Part shown: in pieces, positions 43,671 through 52,504 of the stretch
Layout: the number at the start of each line of letters is the position of its first letter
Position numbering within the stretch: the first letter of the stretch is position 1
NCBI GenBank assembly: GCA_031082225.1
Contig: JAVHLG010000011.1
Location: forward strand, 16,737-80,736
Length of the DNA stretch: 64,000 nt
Direction of reading: 5' to 3'
Source of the DNA: Desulfovibrionaceae bacterium
GTDB taxonomy: Bacteria; Desulfobacterota; Desulfovibrionia; Desulfovibrionales; Desulfovibrionaceae
Notes under the pieces: generated by a model
Databases searched by the model: none
Told to the model about the DNA's origin: nothing
The model's input: the letters and a program-made list of their open reading frames with translations, nothing else
Made by a program: the position numbers and the translations under genes

Positions 43671-44987
43671 ATGCGTGTCGGAATCGTGGGCGCGGGACTC
43701 GCCGGGTGCGAATGCGCCATGGCCCTGGCCAGGGCGGACGTGGACGTGACCCTTTACGAAATGAAGCCCGCGACCTTCTCGCCAGCCCATACCTCGGAAA
43801 ATCTGGCGGAGTTGGTATGTTCCAACTCCTTTCGCTCGGACGATCCCCTGGCCGCCGTGGGCCTGCTCAAGCTCGAAATGTCCGAGGCCGGGAGCCTGGT
43901 CATGGACGCCGCCCGGCATACAGCCGTCCCGGCCGGAAAGGCCCTGGCCGTGGACCGGGAACTCTTCTCCGCCGAAATCACCGCCCGCATCACCGCCCAC
44001 CCACGCATCCAGCTTGTCCGCCAGGAGATCCGAAGCCTCGACGATCCGGCCCTGACCGGCCTCGACGCCGTGGTCCTGGCCGCCGGGCCCCTGGCCTCGG
44101 ACCCCATGGCCGCCGATCTGGCCCGTGTCGTCGGCCGCGACAGCCTGGCCTTCTACGACGCCATCGCCCCCATCGTGGACGCGGCCACCATCGACCTCAC
44201 CGTGGCCTTTTTTGCCTCGCGCTACCAGGAAGGCGAAGGCGACTACCTCAACTGCCCCATGGACGAGGCCGCCTACCGCCGCTTCGTGGCCGACCTCTTG
44301 GCCGCCGACAAGGTCAAACCCCGCGACTTCGAACACAACCTCCACTTCGAAGGCTGCCTGCCCATCGAGGTCATGGCCGAGCGCGGCGAGATGACCCTGG
44401 CCTTCGGGCCGCTCAAGCCCGTGGGCCTCACCGATCCGCGCACCGGCCGCCGCCCCTTCGCCGTCATCCAACTGCGCCCCGAAAACGCCGCCCGCACCGC
44501 CTACAACATGGTCGGCTTCCAGACCAAGCTCACCTATCCCGAACAAAAACGCGTCTTTTGCACCATCCCCGGCCTCGCTCACGCCGAATTCCTCCGCCTG
44601 GGCAGCATCCACCGCAACACCTTCGTGGACGCCCCCAAAACCCTCTCGCCATCCCTGGAACTCCTGGCCCGGCCAGGCGTCTTTTTGGCCGGACAGATCA
44701 CCGGCGTGGAAGGCTACGTGGAATCCGCCGCCTGCGGCCTGTGGCTCGGCCTTTGCCTCGCCGCCCGGCTCCACGGCCGGGAACTCCCCCCGCCTCCCCC
44801 CGAATCCGCCCTGGGCGCGCTGCTCTCGCACCTGCGCCGCGAGGCCAAGCACTTCCAACCCTCCAACGTCAACTTCGGCCTCTCTCCCGAACTGCCCGGA
44901 CGCAACAAAAAAGCCAGCCGCAAGGCCCTCTACGCCTCCCGCGCCCGCGACGCCTGGACGGCCTGGATGCGGGAACACCTGGCGTAA
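43671..44987 (+). CDS. trmFO: Folate-dependent tRNA (m5U54) methyltransferase TrmFO
   Basis: A 438-residue flavoenzyme that makes m5U54 in the tRNA T-loop with methylenetetrahydrofolate. Seen: the FAD dinucleotide loop VGIVGAGLAGCECAMALA, YEMKPATFSPAHTSENLAEL, VCSNSFRSD, the catalytic Cys229 in HFEGCLPIEVMA, MVGFQTKLTYPEQKRVF and AGQITGVEGYVESAA. It is the expected length. GGGAGG precedes the ATG. It converges with cobM, and a GC hairpin directly after its stop may end transcription. Confidence 0.96.
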   Translation: MRVGIVGAGLAGCECAMALARADVDVTLYEMKPATFSPAHTSENLAELVCSNSFRSDDPLAAVGLLKLEMSEAGSLVMDAARHTAVPAGKALAVDRELFSAEITARITAHPRIQLVRQEIRSLDDPALTGLDAVVLAAGPLASDPMAADLARVVGRDSLAFYDAIAPIVDAATIDLTVAFFASRYQEGEGDYLNCPMDEAAYRRFVADLLAADKVKPRDFEHNLHFEGCLPIEVMAERGEMTLAFGPLKPVGLTDPRTGRRPFAVIQLRPENAARTAYNMVGFQTKLTYPEQKRVFCTIPGLAHAEFLRLGSIHRNTFVDAPKTLSPSLELLARPGVFLAGQITGVEGYVESAACGLWLGLCLAARLHGRELPPPPPESALGALLSHLRREAKHFQPSNVNFGLSPELPGRNKKASRKALYASRARDAWTAWMREHLA

Positions 44988-45005
44988 CCGGGGCTGCCGC
45001 CCCGG
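44988..45005. terminator. Short GC hairpin between convergent trmFO and cobM
   Basis: CCGGGGC and GCCCCGG form a seven-base stem with a four-base loop, directly after the trmFO stop and 22 bases from the cobM stop. There is no T-run, so it may work with Rho or for both directions. Confidence 0.4.
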
Positions 45006-45026
45006 ACCCCCCGCTCTCCCCTCCGG

Positions 45027-45869
45027 TCAGGGACGAAAGCCATGCGCGAAATCGGGCGCGTAGAGGCGCGAGCGGGCCTTGGCGTCGTGGTGCGGCAGCA
45101 CCAGGAAGATGGTCTGGCGGGTGATGCCGTGGGCATGGACGTCGGCGGCAAGCGTGGCGATGGTGCTGAAAAAGGTCTGCTCGTCCGGCCAGCCCAGGCG
45201 GCAGGCCACGCCGACGGGCGTGTCCGGCGAAAGGCCGGCGGCCAGCAGTTCACGCTCCAGTCCCTCGGGATCGCCTGCCGACAGGTAGATGGCCATGGAG
45301 CTATTATGCGCCGCCAGGGCGCGCAGGCTCTCGGCCTCCAGCACCGGCGTGCGTCCGGCCAACCGGGTCAGGATGAGCGTCTGGGCGGCCTCGGGCATGG
45401 TGAACGACACCCCAAGCGCGGCGGCCGCCGCCGAGGCCGAGGTCACGCCCGGGATGATCTCGAAGGGCACGCCGTCGCGCGTCAGAAGCCGCGCCTGCTC
45501 GGCCACGGCCCCGTATAGGGCGGGATCGCCGGTATGCACCCGGGCTGCGGCCTCGCCGCCGCGCACCGCCGCAACCAGGAGCGCGTGCGTCTCCTCCAGG
45601 GTCATGCCCGAGGAATCAAGCACCCGCGCCCCGGGCCGCGCCCCGGCCACCACCTCCGGCGGCACCAGCGACCCGGCATAGAGCACCAGCCCGGCCTCGG
45701 CGATCACCTGCGCCGCCTTGAGCGTCAAAAGCCCCGGATCGCCCGGCCCCGCGCCGATGAAGAAGACCTTGGGGGAAGAGGGGAATCGGGAGGGAACCCC
45801 CTTTTGAAAAAGGGGGTTGTCTCCCGAACCCTCCCTCCCCGGAAACTTTCGACGGGTTTCTTCGGCCAT
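45027..45869 (-). CDS. cobM: Precorrin-4 C11-methyltransferase
   Basis: A 280-residue S-adenosylmethionine-dependent methylase of corrin-ring synthesis. The tetrapyrrole methylase core starts near residue 30: VFFIGAGPGDPGLLTLKAAQ, LVLYAGSLVPPEV, VHTGDPALYGAVAEQ, FEIIPGVTSASAAAAALGV, then LGWPDEQTF near the end. The first 28 residues (EETRRKFPGREGSGDNPLFQ and on) are unusual: they are encoded by a hairpin-rich repeat-like sequence that continues into the end of cobL. ATG 45869 has GGGAGTAAAGGT upstream and lies four bases after the cobL stop. A later start could give the normal length, but none was found with a ribosome site. Confidence 0.93.
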   Translation of the reverse strand: MAEETRRKFPGREGSGDNPLFQKGVPSRFPSSPKVFFIGAGPGDPGLLTLKAAQVIAEAGLVLYAGSLVPPEVVAGARPGARVLDSSGMTLEETHALLVAAVRGGEAAARVHTGDPALYGAVAEQARLLTRDGVPFEIIPGVTSASAAAAALGVSFTMPEAAQTLILTRLAGRTPVLEAESLRALAAHNSSMAIYLSAGDPEGLERELLAAGLSPDTPVGVACRLGWPDEQTFFSTIATLAADVHAHGITRQTIFLVLPHHDAKARSRLYAPDFAHGFRP

Positions 45870-45998
45870 ACCTTTACTCCCTTCCACCATCCGCATCGCC
45901 TGCGGCCTTGCCGCAGGCGATGCCGTTCGGGGGTCCAGGGGGACAGTGTCCCCCTGGTGAGGGAGGGGTGTGGGGAGGGGGCGAAGCCCTCTCCCCAC
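45795..45998. repeat. Cluster of REP-like hairpins spanning the cobL/cobM junction
   Basis: Three strong inverted repeats: AACCCCCTTTT with AAAAGGGGGTT (45795-45818), a 23-base palindrome CCAGGGGGACA-G-TGTCCCCCTGG (45935-45957), and GTGGGGAG..GGC with GCC..CTCCCCAC (45970-45998, one mismatch). They fall inside the cobM N-terminal and cobL C-terminal coding extensions. Confidence 0.85.
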
Positions 45999-47229
45999 AT
46001 TCCCGTTCCCCGGCCACGAGAAACACGGGGTTGTCGGGGGTGAGGCGGTGGTGGCGGCCCAGGGGGGTTTCGCTGGAAGCCTGGATATGGGTGGCCTGGC
46101 ATATCCAGGCGTGGTCGGCGAAAAAGGCCCGGGCGCGTTCCAGGGTGGCCAACAGCGTGGCGGCAACGACCAGTCGGCCGTCTGGTTTGAGGCGCTTGGC
46201 GGCGGCGCTCAGGATGCCCGGGTTTTGGGAGAGTCCGCCGCCGAGGAAGATACGATCCGGATCGGGCAGACTTTGGAGGGCGTCGGGCAGGGCGGCCAGG
46301 ATGGGGGTGACGGTGAGGGCCCCGGTTTTCTGGATGTTGCGACGCAGGTGTTCGAAGCGTCCGGGGTGTTTTTCCACGGCGTAGACGCTGCCGCCGGGGC
46401 ACAGCAGGGCGGCCTCCAGGGCCACGGCGCCGGTTCCCGCGCCGAGATCCCAGACCACGTCCGTGCGGCGGATGCGCAGCAGGGCCAGGGCGGCGGCCCG
46501 GGCCGGGAGCTTGGTGAACACGGTGTCGTCGCGGGACAGGGAGACATCGGCAAGGCCCAGGGTCAGGGGTGTTTCCGGGGGCCTCAGGCGTTCGAGAAAG
46601 ACCAGGTTCAGGGGCGAGAAGGCGTCGTCCGGAAGATTGGCGGCCACGGGAAGCGTCAGGGTGGTGTGGTTTTCGTCCGCCAGCCCCATGTTTTCGAAGA
46701 CGTGCAGGGCAAAGGCGTCCCCGCCCCGGTGCAGCACGGCCCGGGCCAGGGCGGGCGGGGTGTTGGCGGCGTCGGTGTAGACGGCGGCCTGTCCGGCCCG
46801 CATGAGGGCCTGAAACAGGGCGGCGTGGTCGCTGCGGCCGTGCAGGCTGACGGCCGGGATGTCCTGCCAGGGGCGCGCCAGCCGGGCGGCCATGGCGGCG
46901 ACGGCGGTCACGTTGGGGACAAAGCGCAGGGCCGACGGGCTGAAGCGGGACAGCAGGGTGCGGCCGATGCCGAAAAAAAGCGGATCGCCGTCGGCCAGGA
47001 CCATTACCCGGCCGCCTGCGGCCTGACGCCCGGCCAGGGTATCCAGGATGGGGGCCAGGGGGGCGGCAAGCGCGATTTTTTCGGCCGGATGCGCGGCAAA
47101 GGCGGCCAGGATGCGTTTCCCGGCGGCCACCACCGTGGCGTTGTCCATTGCGTCGGCAGCCTGGGGGGGGATCTTTGGCGCGCCGATGCCCACGCCGACG
47201 ACGAACAGGGGATGTGTCGTGTTGCCCAT
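45874..47229 (-). CDS. cobL: Precorrin-6Y C5,15-methyltransferase (decarboxylating)
   Basis: A 451-residue fusion of CbiE and CbiT activities, which methylate C5 and C15 and decarboxylate the acetate side chain of precorrin-6Y. The CbiE half (about 1-205) has LFVVGVGIGAP, MVLADGDPLFFGIGRTLL and ALRFVPNVTAVAAMAARLAR; the CbiT half (about 220-405) has the SAM site VVWDLGAGTGAVALEAALL and ILAALPDALQSLPDPDRIFL. The last about 40 residues (ASPPPHTPPSPGGHCPPGPP) come from repeat-like DNA and are probably not functional. ATG 47229 is preferred; a second ATG at 47244 is in frame. cobM follows after four bases. Confidence 0.93.
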   Translation of the reverse strand: MGNTTHPLFVVGVGIGAPKIPPQAADAMDNATVVAAGKRILAAFAAHPAEKIALAAPLAPILDTLAGRQAAGGRVMVLADGDPLFFGIGRTLLSRFSPSALRFVPNVTAVAAMAARLARPWQDIPAVSLHGRSDHAALFQALMRAGQAAVYTDAANTPPALARAVLHRGGDAFALHVFENMGLADENHTTLTLPVAANLPDDAFSPLNLVFLERLRPPETPLTLGLADVSLSRDDTVFTKLPARAAALALLRIRRTDVVWDLGAGTGAVALEAALLCPGGSVYAVEKHPGRFEHLRRNIQKTGALTVTPILAALPDALQSLPDPDRIFLGGGLSQNPGILSAAAKRLKPDGRLVVAATLLATLERARAFFADHAWICQATHIQASSETPLGRHHRLTPDNPVFLVAGERECGERASPPPHTPPSPGGHCPPGPPNGIACGKAAGDADGGRE

Positions 47230-47408
47230 GGCCCTGGTGTACATGCCCGGGAGGCCGGGGTCAAAAGGCCGCTTTCCGCCGCATCCCGACCGGAATGCAT
47301 CTGGGTGTTTGCGTCCCGGGGCTTCCCGGGGTATGCAGGAAGATGACGAGCGATGCGCCTGCGAGGTCCGATCCGGGACACAACCATATATCCTCAGCGG
47401 AGACCGTC

Positions 47409-47816
47409 ATGCACGACATCACCCCCACCCAGCGCCTGCACCTGTGGCTCGAATCCGGCCAGGACATGTTTTTGGGCCTGGGCCGGGTCCAGTTGCTGGA
47501 GCGCGTGGAGGAATACGGCTCCCTCAACAAGGCCGCCCAGGCCATGGGCATGTCCTACCGGGCCGCCTGGGGCAGGCTCAAACGTTCGGAGTCCGTGCTT
47601 GGCGCGGCCCTGGTGGAGAAGTCCGGTCCCAAGCAGGGATTTCGCCTGACGGAGTTGGGGCGCGACCTGGTGAGGCGTTTCCGGGGCTGGCACGCCGAGG
47701 TGGAGGCCTTCGCCCTGGACCGGGCGCGGCAGACGTTTCCCTGGCCCGTGGAGCCTTTTGACGAGCCGTGTCCGGCGGACATCCCCGGCGATCCGGAAAA
47801 AACCCGCCGCGTCTGA
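47409..47816 (+). CDS. ModE-type winged-helix regulator (N-terminal domain only)
   Basis: A 135-residue DNA-binding protein matching the HTH domain of ModE and related LysR-like regulators: LGLGRVQLLERVEEYGSLNK, AAQAMGMSYRAAWGRLKRSE and the wing KQGFRLTELGRDLVRRF. The molybdate-binding MOP domains of full ModE are absent, and the C-terminus is an acidic/Pro tail. Such short forms are common in Desulfovibrio-like genomes. Its stop overlaps the start of the permease gene (TGATG), so it may regulate that gene. A molybdate link is not shown. GCGGAGA precedes the ATG. Confidence 0.85.
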   Translation: MHDITPTQRLHLWLESGQDMFLGLGRVQLLERVEEYGSLNKAAQAMGMSYRAAWGRLKRSESVLGAALVEKSGPKQGFRLTELGRDLVRRFRGWHAEVEAFALDRARQTFPWPVEPFDEPCPADIPGDPEKTRRV

Positions 47817-49042
47817 TGCCCTTAAGCCTGCGTATCGCCCTTTCCGCGCTCTCCACGCACAAGCTGCGCACGGTCCTGGCCATGCTCGGGGTCTTTCTGG
47901 GCGCCCTGGCCCTGACCGGGGTGCGCCACGTCTCCGAGGCCATGGTGCGCAAGGCCGAGATCGAGACGGAAAAGCTCGGTCCCAACCTGCTCATGGCCAT
48001 GTCCGGCAAGCTGCGCTTTTCCCGGGGCGACTCCCGCACCCAGCCTTCGCATAAGAACTTCAAGGTGGCCGACGCCCTGGCCATCCTGCGCGGCCTGCCT
48101 GCGGCCACGCGCGGCGTGCCCTACATCTCCAAGACCGAGCACATCCGGGCCGGAAACACCCGGGTGGCCTGCCAACTGGTGGCCACATGGCCGGACTATC
48201 CCCAGGTGCGGGCCTTCGTGCCGGAGCTTGGGCGCTTCTTCACCCAGGAGGAGGAGGATTCCCGGGCCATGGTCTGCGTGCTGGGGCGCACCATCGCCAC
48301 CAGGCTTTTCGGCGACCCGGAGGCGGCCATGGGGCAGCGGGTGTTCCTCTACCGGGCGGGTCTGACGGTCATCGGGGTCATGGAGGAAAAGGGGGCGGAT
48401 CTTTCGGGATCGGACCAGGACGAGCAGGTGTTCGTGCCGCTGTCCACCCTCATGCGCCGCCTGGACAACCGCTGGCACATCACCGGGGTCTATATCCAGC
48501 TCGCCGACGGCTCGGACTTCGAGGCCGCCAAGGCCACGACCGAGGCCATCCTGCGGCGGCAGCACGGCGTGGGGCCAGACGCGCCCAAGCCCGACGACTT
48601 CACGGTGCTCACGGCCAAGGACACCATGCGCCTCAAGCAGCAGGCCCTGGATCTGGTGCAGACCCTGGGCATCATCAGCTCCAGCCTGTCGTTCGCCGTG
48701 GGGGGCCTGGGCATCCTGTCCATCATGGTCCTTTTGGTGCGCTCGCGGCGCATGGAGATCGGCATCCGGCGGGCCGTGGGCGCGCGCCGGACGGACATCG
48801 TGCGCCAGTTTCTTTTCGAATCCGGGGCCATGTCCTGCGTCGGCGGCGCGGGCGGCGTCCTGGCCGCCCTGGCCCTGCTGCTGGTGGTCTACCGCTTCGG
48901 GGACTTTCCCTATGTCTTCGATCCCTGGCTCATCCTCCAGGCCCTGGCCGGATCGGCCGTCCTGGGGCTGGCCGCCGGGGCCTACCCGGCCTGGCAGGCC
49001 GGTTCCGTGCAGATCCTCGACGTGTTGCGCAACAAGGAATAG
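47816..49042 (+). CDS. MacB/FtsX-type ABC transporter permease
   Basis: A 408-residue permease of the type VII (MacB) class. One N-terminal transmembrane segment (TVLAMLGVFLGALALTGVRH), a periplasmic core domain (about 50-270, MacB_PCD type), then the FtsX domain with three further segments: SSSLSFAVGGLGILSIMVLL followed by RRMEIGIRRAVGARRTDIVR, AGGVLAALALLLVVYRF and ALAGSAVLGLAAGAYPAWQA. It ends SVQILDVLRNKE. No ATPase or membrane-fusion partner is adjacent, so they must be elsewhere. The start overlaps the ModE-like stop. Confidence 0.92.
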   Translation: MPLSLRIALSALSTHKLRTVLAMLGVFLGALALTGVRHVSEAMVRKAEIETEKLGPNLLMAMSGKLRFSRGDSRTQPSHKNFKVADALAILRGLPAATRGVPYISKTEHIRAGNTRVACQLVATWPDYPQVRAFVPELGRFFTQEEEDSRAMVCVLGRTIATRLFGDPEAAMGQRVFLYRAGLTVIGVMEEKGADLSGSDQDEQVFVPLSTLMRRLDNRWHITGVYIQLADGSDFEAAKATTEAILRRQHGVGPDAPKPDDFTVLTAKDTMRLKQQALDLVQTLGIISSSLSFAVGGLGILSIMVLLVRSRRMEIGIRRAVGARRTDIVRQFLFESGAMSCVGGAGGVLAALALLLVVYRFGDFPYVFDPWLILQALAGSAVLGLAAGAYPAWQAGSVQILDVLRNKE

Positions 49043-49130
49043 GCGCGGCCCGCCCCGGGAAGGCCTTCTCCAACAATTTCATCCTGGCGCATGAAAAATG
49101 TCCTGGCATGAAACGCCTGAAAATTCCAAT

Positions 49131-49162
49131 TGTTACAAATATGTCTCGAAACATTTGTAACA
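49131..49162. promoter_or_regulatory. Long inverted repeat upstream of glnA
   Basis: TGTTACAAAT at 49131-49140 and ATTTGTAACA at 49153-49162 form 10-base perfect arms spaced by 12 bases, in the AT-rich 244-base region ahead of glnA. The 22-base spacing places both half-sites on one DNA face, as for a dimeric regulator. The protein is unknown; it does not look like an NtrC site. Confidence 0.55.
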
Positions 49163-49286
49163 TTTTTGTCAAATCTTGACATTTTATTCCCTTGCCTCGC
49201 CCATAAAATCCCTTTAACAACGCCCTCGCGCACATTGGCCGGTTCAGATTCCGGACCAAAACACACAGCGACGGAGGAACACACAT

Positions 49287-50624
49287 ATGGCGGTTTTCAA
49301 TTGCAAAAACGCTGACGACGTGCTCAAGGCGGTCAAGGATTACAATGTTTCGTTCGTGCAGTTCTGGTTCATCGACATCCTGGGCGTGCTCAAAAGCTTC
49401 CAGGTGACCCCGCGCGAGCTGGAGACCGCCTTCGAGGAAGGCATGGGCTTCGACGGTTCGTCCATCACCGGGTTCACCAAGATCCAGGAAAGCGACATGG
49501 TCGCCTTCCCTGACCCCACCACCTTCCAGTTGGTGGCCTGGCGTCCGTCCGACCGTCCCGTCGCCCGCCTGTTCTGCGACATCAGGCTGCCCGACGGCAC
49601 CCCGTTCTCCGCCGACTCCCGCTACATCCTGAAGAAGATGGCCAAGAAGGCCGCCGACCTGGGCTACACCTACTACGTGGGCCCCGAACTGGAGTTTTTC
49701 CTGTTCGCCAACGCCAACGAGCCCAAAATTCTCGACCTGGGCGGCTATTTCGACGCCCCGCCCCGCGATCTGGCCAACGACGTCCGCCGCGACATCATCT
49801 TCGCCCTGGAGAGCATGGGCATCGCCGTGGAATACAGCCACCACGAGGTGGCCCCCAGCCAGCACGAGATCGACCTGCGCTACAACGAGGCCGTGTGCAT
49901 GGCTGACATGGCCATCACCTACCGCGTGGTGTGCAAGGAAATCGCCCGCAAGCACGGCTGTTACGCCTCGTTCATGCCCAAGCCCCTTTTTGGCGAAAAC
50001 GGTTCGGGCATGCACGTGCACCAGTCCCTGTTCAAGGGCTCGAAAAACGCTTTTTTCGACGGCGCCGACCAGTACCACCTGAGCAAGGAGGCCAAGAGCT
50101 ACATCGCGGGCCTGCTCAAGCACGCCCCCGAGTTCGGCCTGGTCAACAACCAGTGGGTCAACTCCTACAAGCGCCTGGTGCCCGGTTACGAAGCCCCGGT
50201 GTACATCGCCTGGGCCCGCCGCAACCGTTCGGCCCTGATCCGGGTGCCCATGTACAAGCCCGGCAAGGAAGCCGCCACCCGCATCGAACTGCGCAGCCCC
50301 GACCCTGCCTGCAACCTGTACCTGTGCTTCGCGGCCATGCTCGGCGCGGGACTCAAGGGCATCGAGGCGAGCTACGAGCTGGCCGCTCCCATTGAGGAGA
50401 ACATCTTCAAGATGACCGACTCCGAGATGGCCGCCAAGGGCATTTCCTCCCTGCCCGGCAGCCTGGCCGAGGCCATCGGCAACTTCGAGAACAGCGCGCT
50501 GATGCGCGAAGTCATGGGCGACCACCTCTTCAACGCCCTGGTGGACAACAAGAAGTCCGAGTGGGACGCCTACCGCATGCAGATCACCGAATGGGAAATC
50601 GAGCGCTACCTGCCCATCCTGTAG
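49287..50624 (+). CDS. glnA: Glutamine synthetase type I (GSI-alpha)
   Basis: A 445-residue glutamine synthetase that assimilates ammonium with glutamate and ATP. Visible: GMGFDGSSITGFTKIQESDM, VGPELEFFLF, EVAPSQHEIDLRYNEAV, FGENGSGMHVHQSLFKG and RNRSALIRVPMY. The length and the absence of the 'NLYDLP' type adenylylation loop place it in the GSI-alpha class, which is regulated by feedback or protein interaction rather than by adenylylation. It lies 505 bases before amtB-PII in the same direction, ended by its own terminator. An inverted repeat in its leader may control it. Confidence 0.96.
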   Translation: MAVFNCKNADDVLKAVKDYNVSFVQFWFIDILGVLKSFQVTPRELETAFEEGMGFDGSSITGFTKIQESDMVAFPDPTTFQLVAWRPSDRPVARLFCDIRLPDGTPFSADSRYILKKMAKKAADLGYTYYVGPELEFFLFANANEPKILDLGGYFDAPPRDLANDVRRDIIFALESMGIAVEYSHHEVAPSQHEIDLRYNEAVCMADMAITYRVVCKEIARKHGCYASFMPKPLFGENGSGMHVHQSLFKGSKNAFFDGADQYHLSKEAKSYIAGLLKHAPEFGLVNNQWVNSYKRLVPGYEAPVYIAWARRNRSALIRVPMYKPGKEAATRIELRSPDPACNLYLCFAAMLGAGLKGIEASYELAAPIEENIFKMTDSEMAAKGISSLPGSLAEAIGNFENSALMREVMGDHLFNALVDNKKSEWDAYRMQITEWEIERYLPIL

Positions 50625-50651
50625 TTTGCCTGGACATGATCCGACGTTGTC

Positions 50652-50681
50652 AGGCCGCCTCCTTTGGGGGGCGGCCTTTTC
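50652..50681 (+). terminator. Intrinsic terminator after glnA
   Basis: AGGCCGCC and GGCGGCCT form an eight-base stem across a 10-base loop and are followed by TTTTCT. It starts 28 bases after the glnA stop. Confidence 0.85.
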
Positions 50682-51005
50682 TGTGCTGCGCCGCCAGCCT
50701 GACCGCGGCACGGACGCGGTTCCCGCCCCGGACGGGGTCGCCCCTTTTCCCGACATGACGAAGGTGGTGTCGCCTCTTGCGGCCGGGCGGCAGTGCGCCC
50801 CGGGGCTCGTACGGCACTGGACATCCCCCCGGCGCATGCCTTTAACGCCCCGGGAGCGCAGCATTTCCCCTGGCTCCCGGCGCGGTTGTCCGGCAAAAAA
50901 ACAACTTCAGACAAAAATGTAGGACGGAAAGCCACGATGGCTACGTTATTGTAGGAAACACCGCCATGCAAAAGAATTCTCTCATTATTTTAAATTGTTA
51001 CGAAT

Positions 51006-51021
51006 TGGCTTCATTCTTGCT
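51006..51021 (+). promoter_or_regulatory. Sigma-54 promoter for amtB-PII
   Basis: TGGCTT, five bases, then TTGCT, with GG and GC exactly 12 bases apart, fits the -24/-12 consensus (TGGCAC-N5-TTGCW). It lies 109 bases before the amtB ATG. The 505-base region 50625-51129 holds this, the glnA terminator and no gene. An NtrC-type activator would be needed; no site was identified with confidence. Confidence 0.7.
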
Positions 51022-51129
51022 TTTGATGTGTTGTTCGATTGCCCGCGCGTATGCGGCGCGCGCCCTTCGGGGAGCGGCGTGTGGTGGCCCGGTGGAGCGG
51101 GAAAACAACTTTTCGAGGAGGTAGGGTTT

Positions 51130-52494
51130 ATGAAACGGAGATGGACACTCTCCACAAAGGCGCTGACGGTCGTGGGTCTGGCGGCGCTGGTCGCGCTGGT
51201 TCTCCCCAGCGCTGGTTTCGCCCAGGATGAGGCGCCGGAATTTTTGTCCCAGCAAAACGGCAACGTCATGTGGACGCTGATCGCCGCCATCCTGGTCATG
51301 TTCATGCAGGCCGGATTCGCCATGGTCGAGACGGGGCTGACCCGGGCCAAAAACGCCGGCAATATCCTGATGAAGAACATGTTCGACTTCTCGGCCGGAA
51401 GCGTGGCCTTTTTCCTGGTCGGCTTCGCCCTGATGTTCGGCGACGACATCGGCGGGTTCGTCGGTTTTTCCAACTTCGGCCTGTCCGAGGCCAATACGGC
51501 CGACGCCGACGGCCTGTGGGGCTACACCTTCTGGTTTTTCCAGTGCGTGTTCGCGGCCACGGCCGTGACCATCGTGTCCGGGGCCATCGCCGAGCGCACC
51601 AAGTTCGTGTCCTATCTGTTCTTAAGCTTCCTGGTCACCGCCGTGGTCTATCCCATCTCCGGCCACTGGATATGGGGCGGCGGCTGGCTGTCCCAGCTTG
51701 AAACGCCCATGATCGACTTCGCCGGGTCCACCGTGGTCCACTCCGTGGGCGGCTGGATCGCCATGGCCGGGGCCCTGGTTCTTGGGCCGCGCATCGGCAA
51801 GTACACCAAGGACGGCGTGGCCCGGGCCATTCCCGGCCACAACCTGCCCCTGGTGGCCCTGGGCGTGTTCATCCTGTGGTTCGGCTGGTTCGGGTTCAAC
51901 CCCGGCTCCACCACCGCCGCCAACGGCAACATCGGCCTTATCGCCGTGACCACCAACCTGGCCGCCGCCATGGCCGCCCTGGCCGCCATGTGCACGGCCT
52001 GGCTGCGCTACGGCAAGCCCGACGTGTCCATGAGCCTAAACGGCGTCCTGGCGGGCCTTGTGGCCATCACCGCCGGTTGCGCCAACGTCTCCCCCATGGG
52101 CGCGCTGATCATCGGTTTCGGGGCCGGCATCCTGGTGGTCCTGTCCATCGAATTCCTGGACAAGGTGCTCAAAATCGACGATCCCGTGGGCGCCATCTCG
52201 GTCCACGGCGTGTGCGGCGCGTTCGGCACCCTGTGCGTGGGCCTGTTCGCCAGCCCGGACTTCGGCGGCACGGCGGGGCTCTTCTACGGCGGCGGATTAA
52301 GCCAGCTCATCACCCAGATCATCGGCGTGGGCGCGGTTTTCGTGTGGTCCTTCGGCGCGGGACTGGTTCTCTTCGCCCTGCTGAAAATCACCGTGGGCAT
52401 CCGCGTGACGGCCGAGGAAGAACTCAAGGGTCTGGATCTGACCGAGCACGGCAGCGAAGCCTACAGCGGCTTCCAGATCTTTATCACCGAATAA
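51130..52494 (+). CDS. amtB: Ammonium transporter Amt
   Basis: A 454-residue inner-membrane ammonium channel with a cleavable-looking N-terminal signal (VVGLAALVALVLPSAGFA) and 11 transmembrane helices. Signatures: MFMQAGFAMVETGLTRAKNA, DFAGSTVVHSVGGWIAMAGA, LGVFILWFGWFGFNPGSTTA and ISVHGVCGAFGTLCVGLF, with the pore His pair in VVHSVGG and VHGVCG. GGAGG precedes the ATG. It is followed 10 bases later by the PII gene, the classic amtB-glnK pair in which PII blocks the channel when nitrogen is plentiful. A sigma-54 promoter lies upstream. Confidence 0.97.
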   Translation: MKRRWTLSTKALTVVGLAALVALVLPSAGFAQDEAPEFLSQQNGNVMWTLIAAILVMFMQAGFAMVETGLTRAKNAGNILMKNMFDFSAGSVAFFLVGFALMFGDDIGGFVGFSNFGLSEANTADADGLWGYTFWFFQCVFAATAVTIVSGAIAERTKFVSYLFLSFLVTAVVYPISGHWIWGGGWLSQLETPMIDFAGSTVVHSVGGWIAMAGALVLGPRIGKYTKDGVARAIPGHNLPLVALGVFILWFGWFGFNPGSTTAANGNIGLIAVTTNLAAAMAALAAMCTAWLRYGKPDVSMSLNGVLAGLVAITAGCANVSPMGALIIGFGAGILVVLSIEFLDKVLKIDDPVGAISVHGVCGAFGTLCVGLFASPDFGGTAGLFYGGGLSQLITQIIGVGAVFVWSFGAGLVLFALLKITVGIRVTAEEELKGLDLTEHGSEAYSGFQIFITE

Positions 52495-52504
52495 GGGGGC
52501 TACC

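Noticed and set aside
49176..49209. Sigma-70 promoter TTGACA...TAAAAT before glnA
   Set aside because: The spacer is 22 bases, too long for a normal promoter, so it is not listed as a feature.
48930..50864. 644-codon minus-strand frame opposite glnA
   Set aside because: Antisense shadow of glutamine synthetase, running through the AT-rich leader without a conserved segment.
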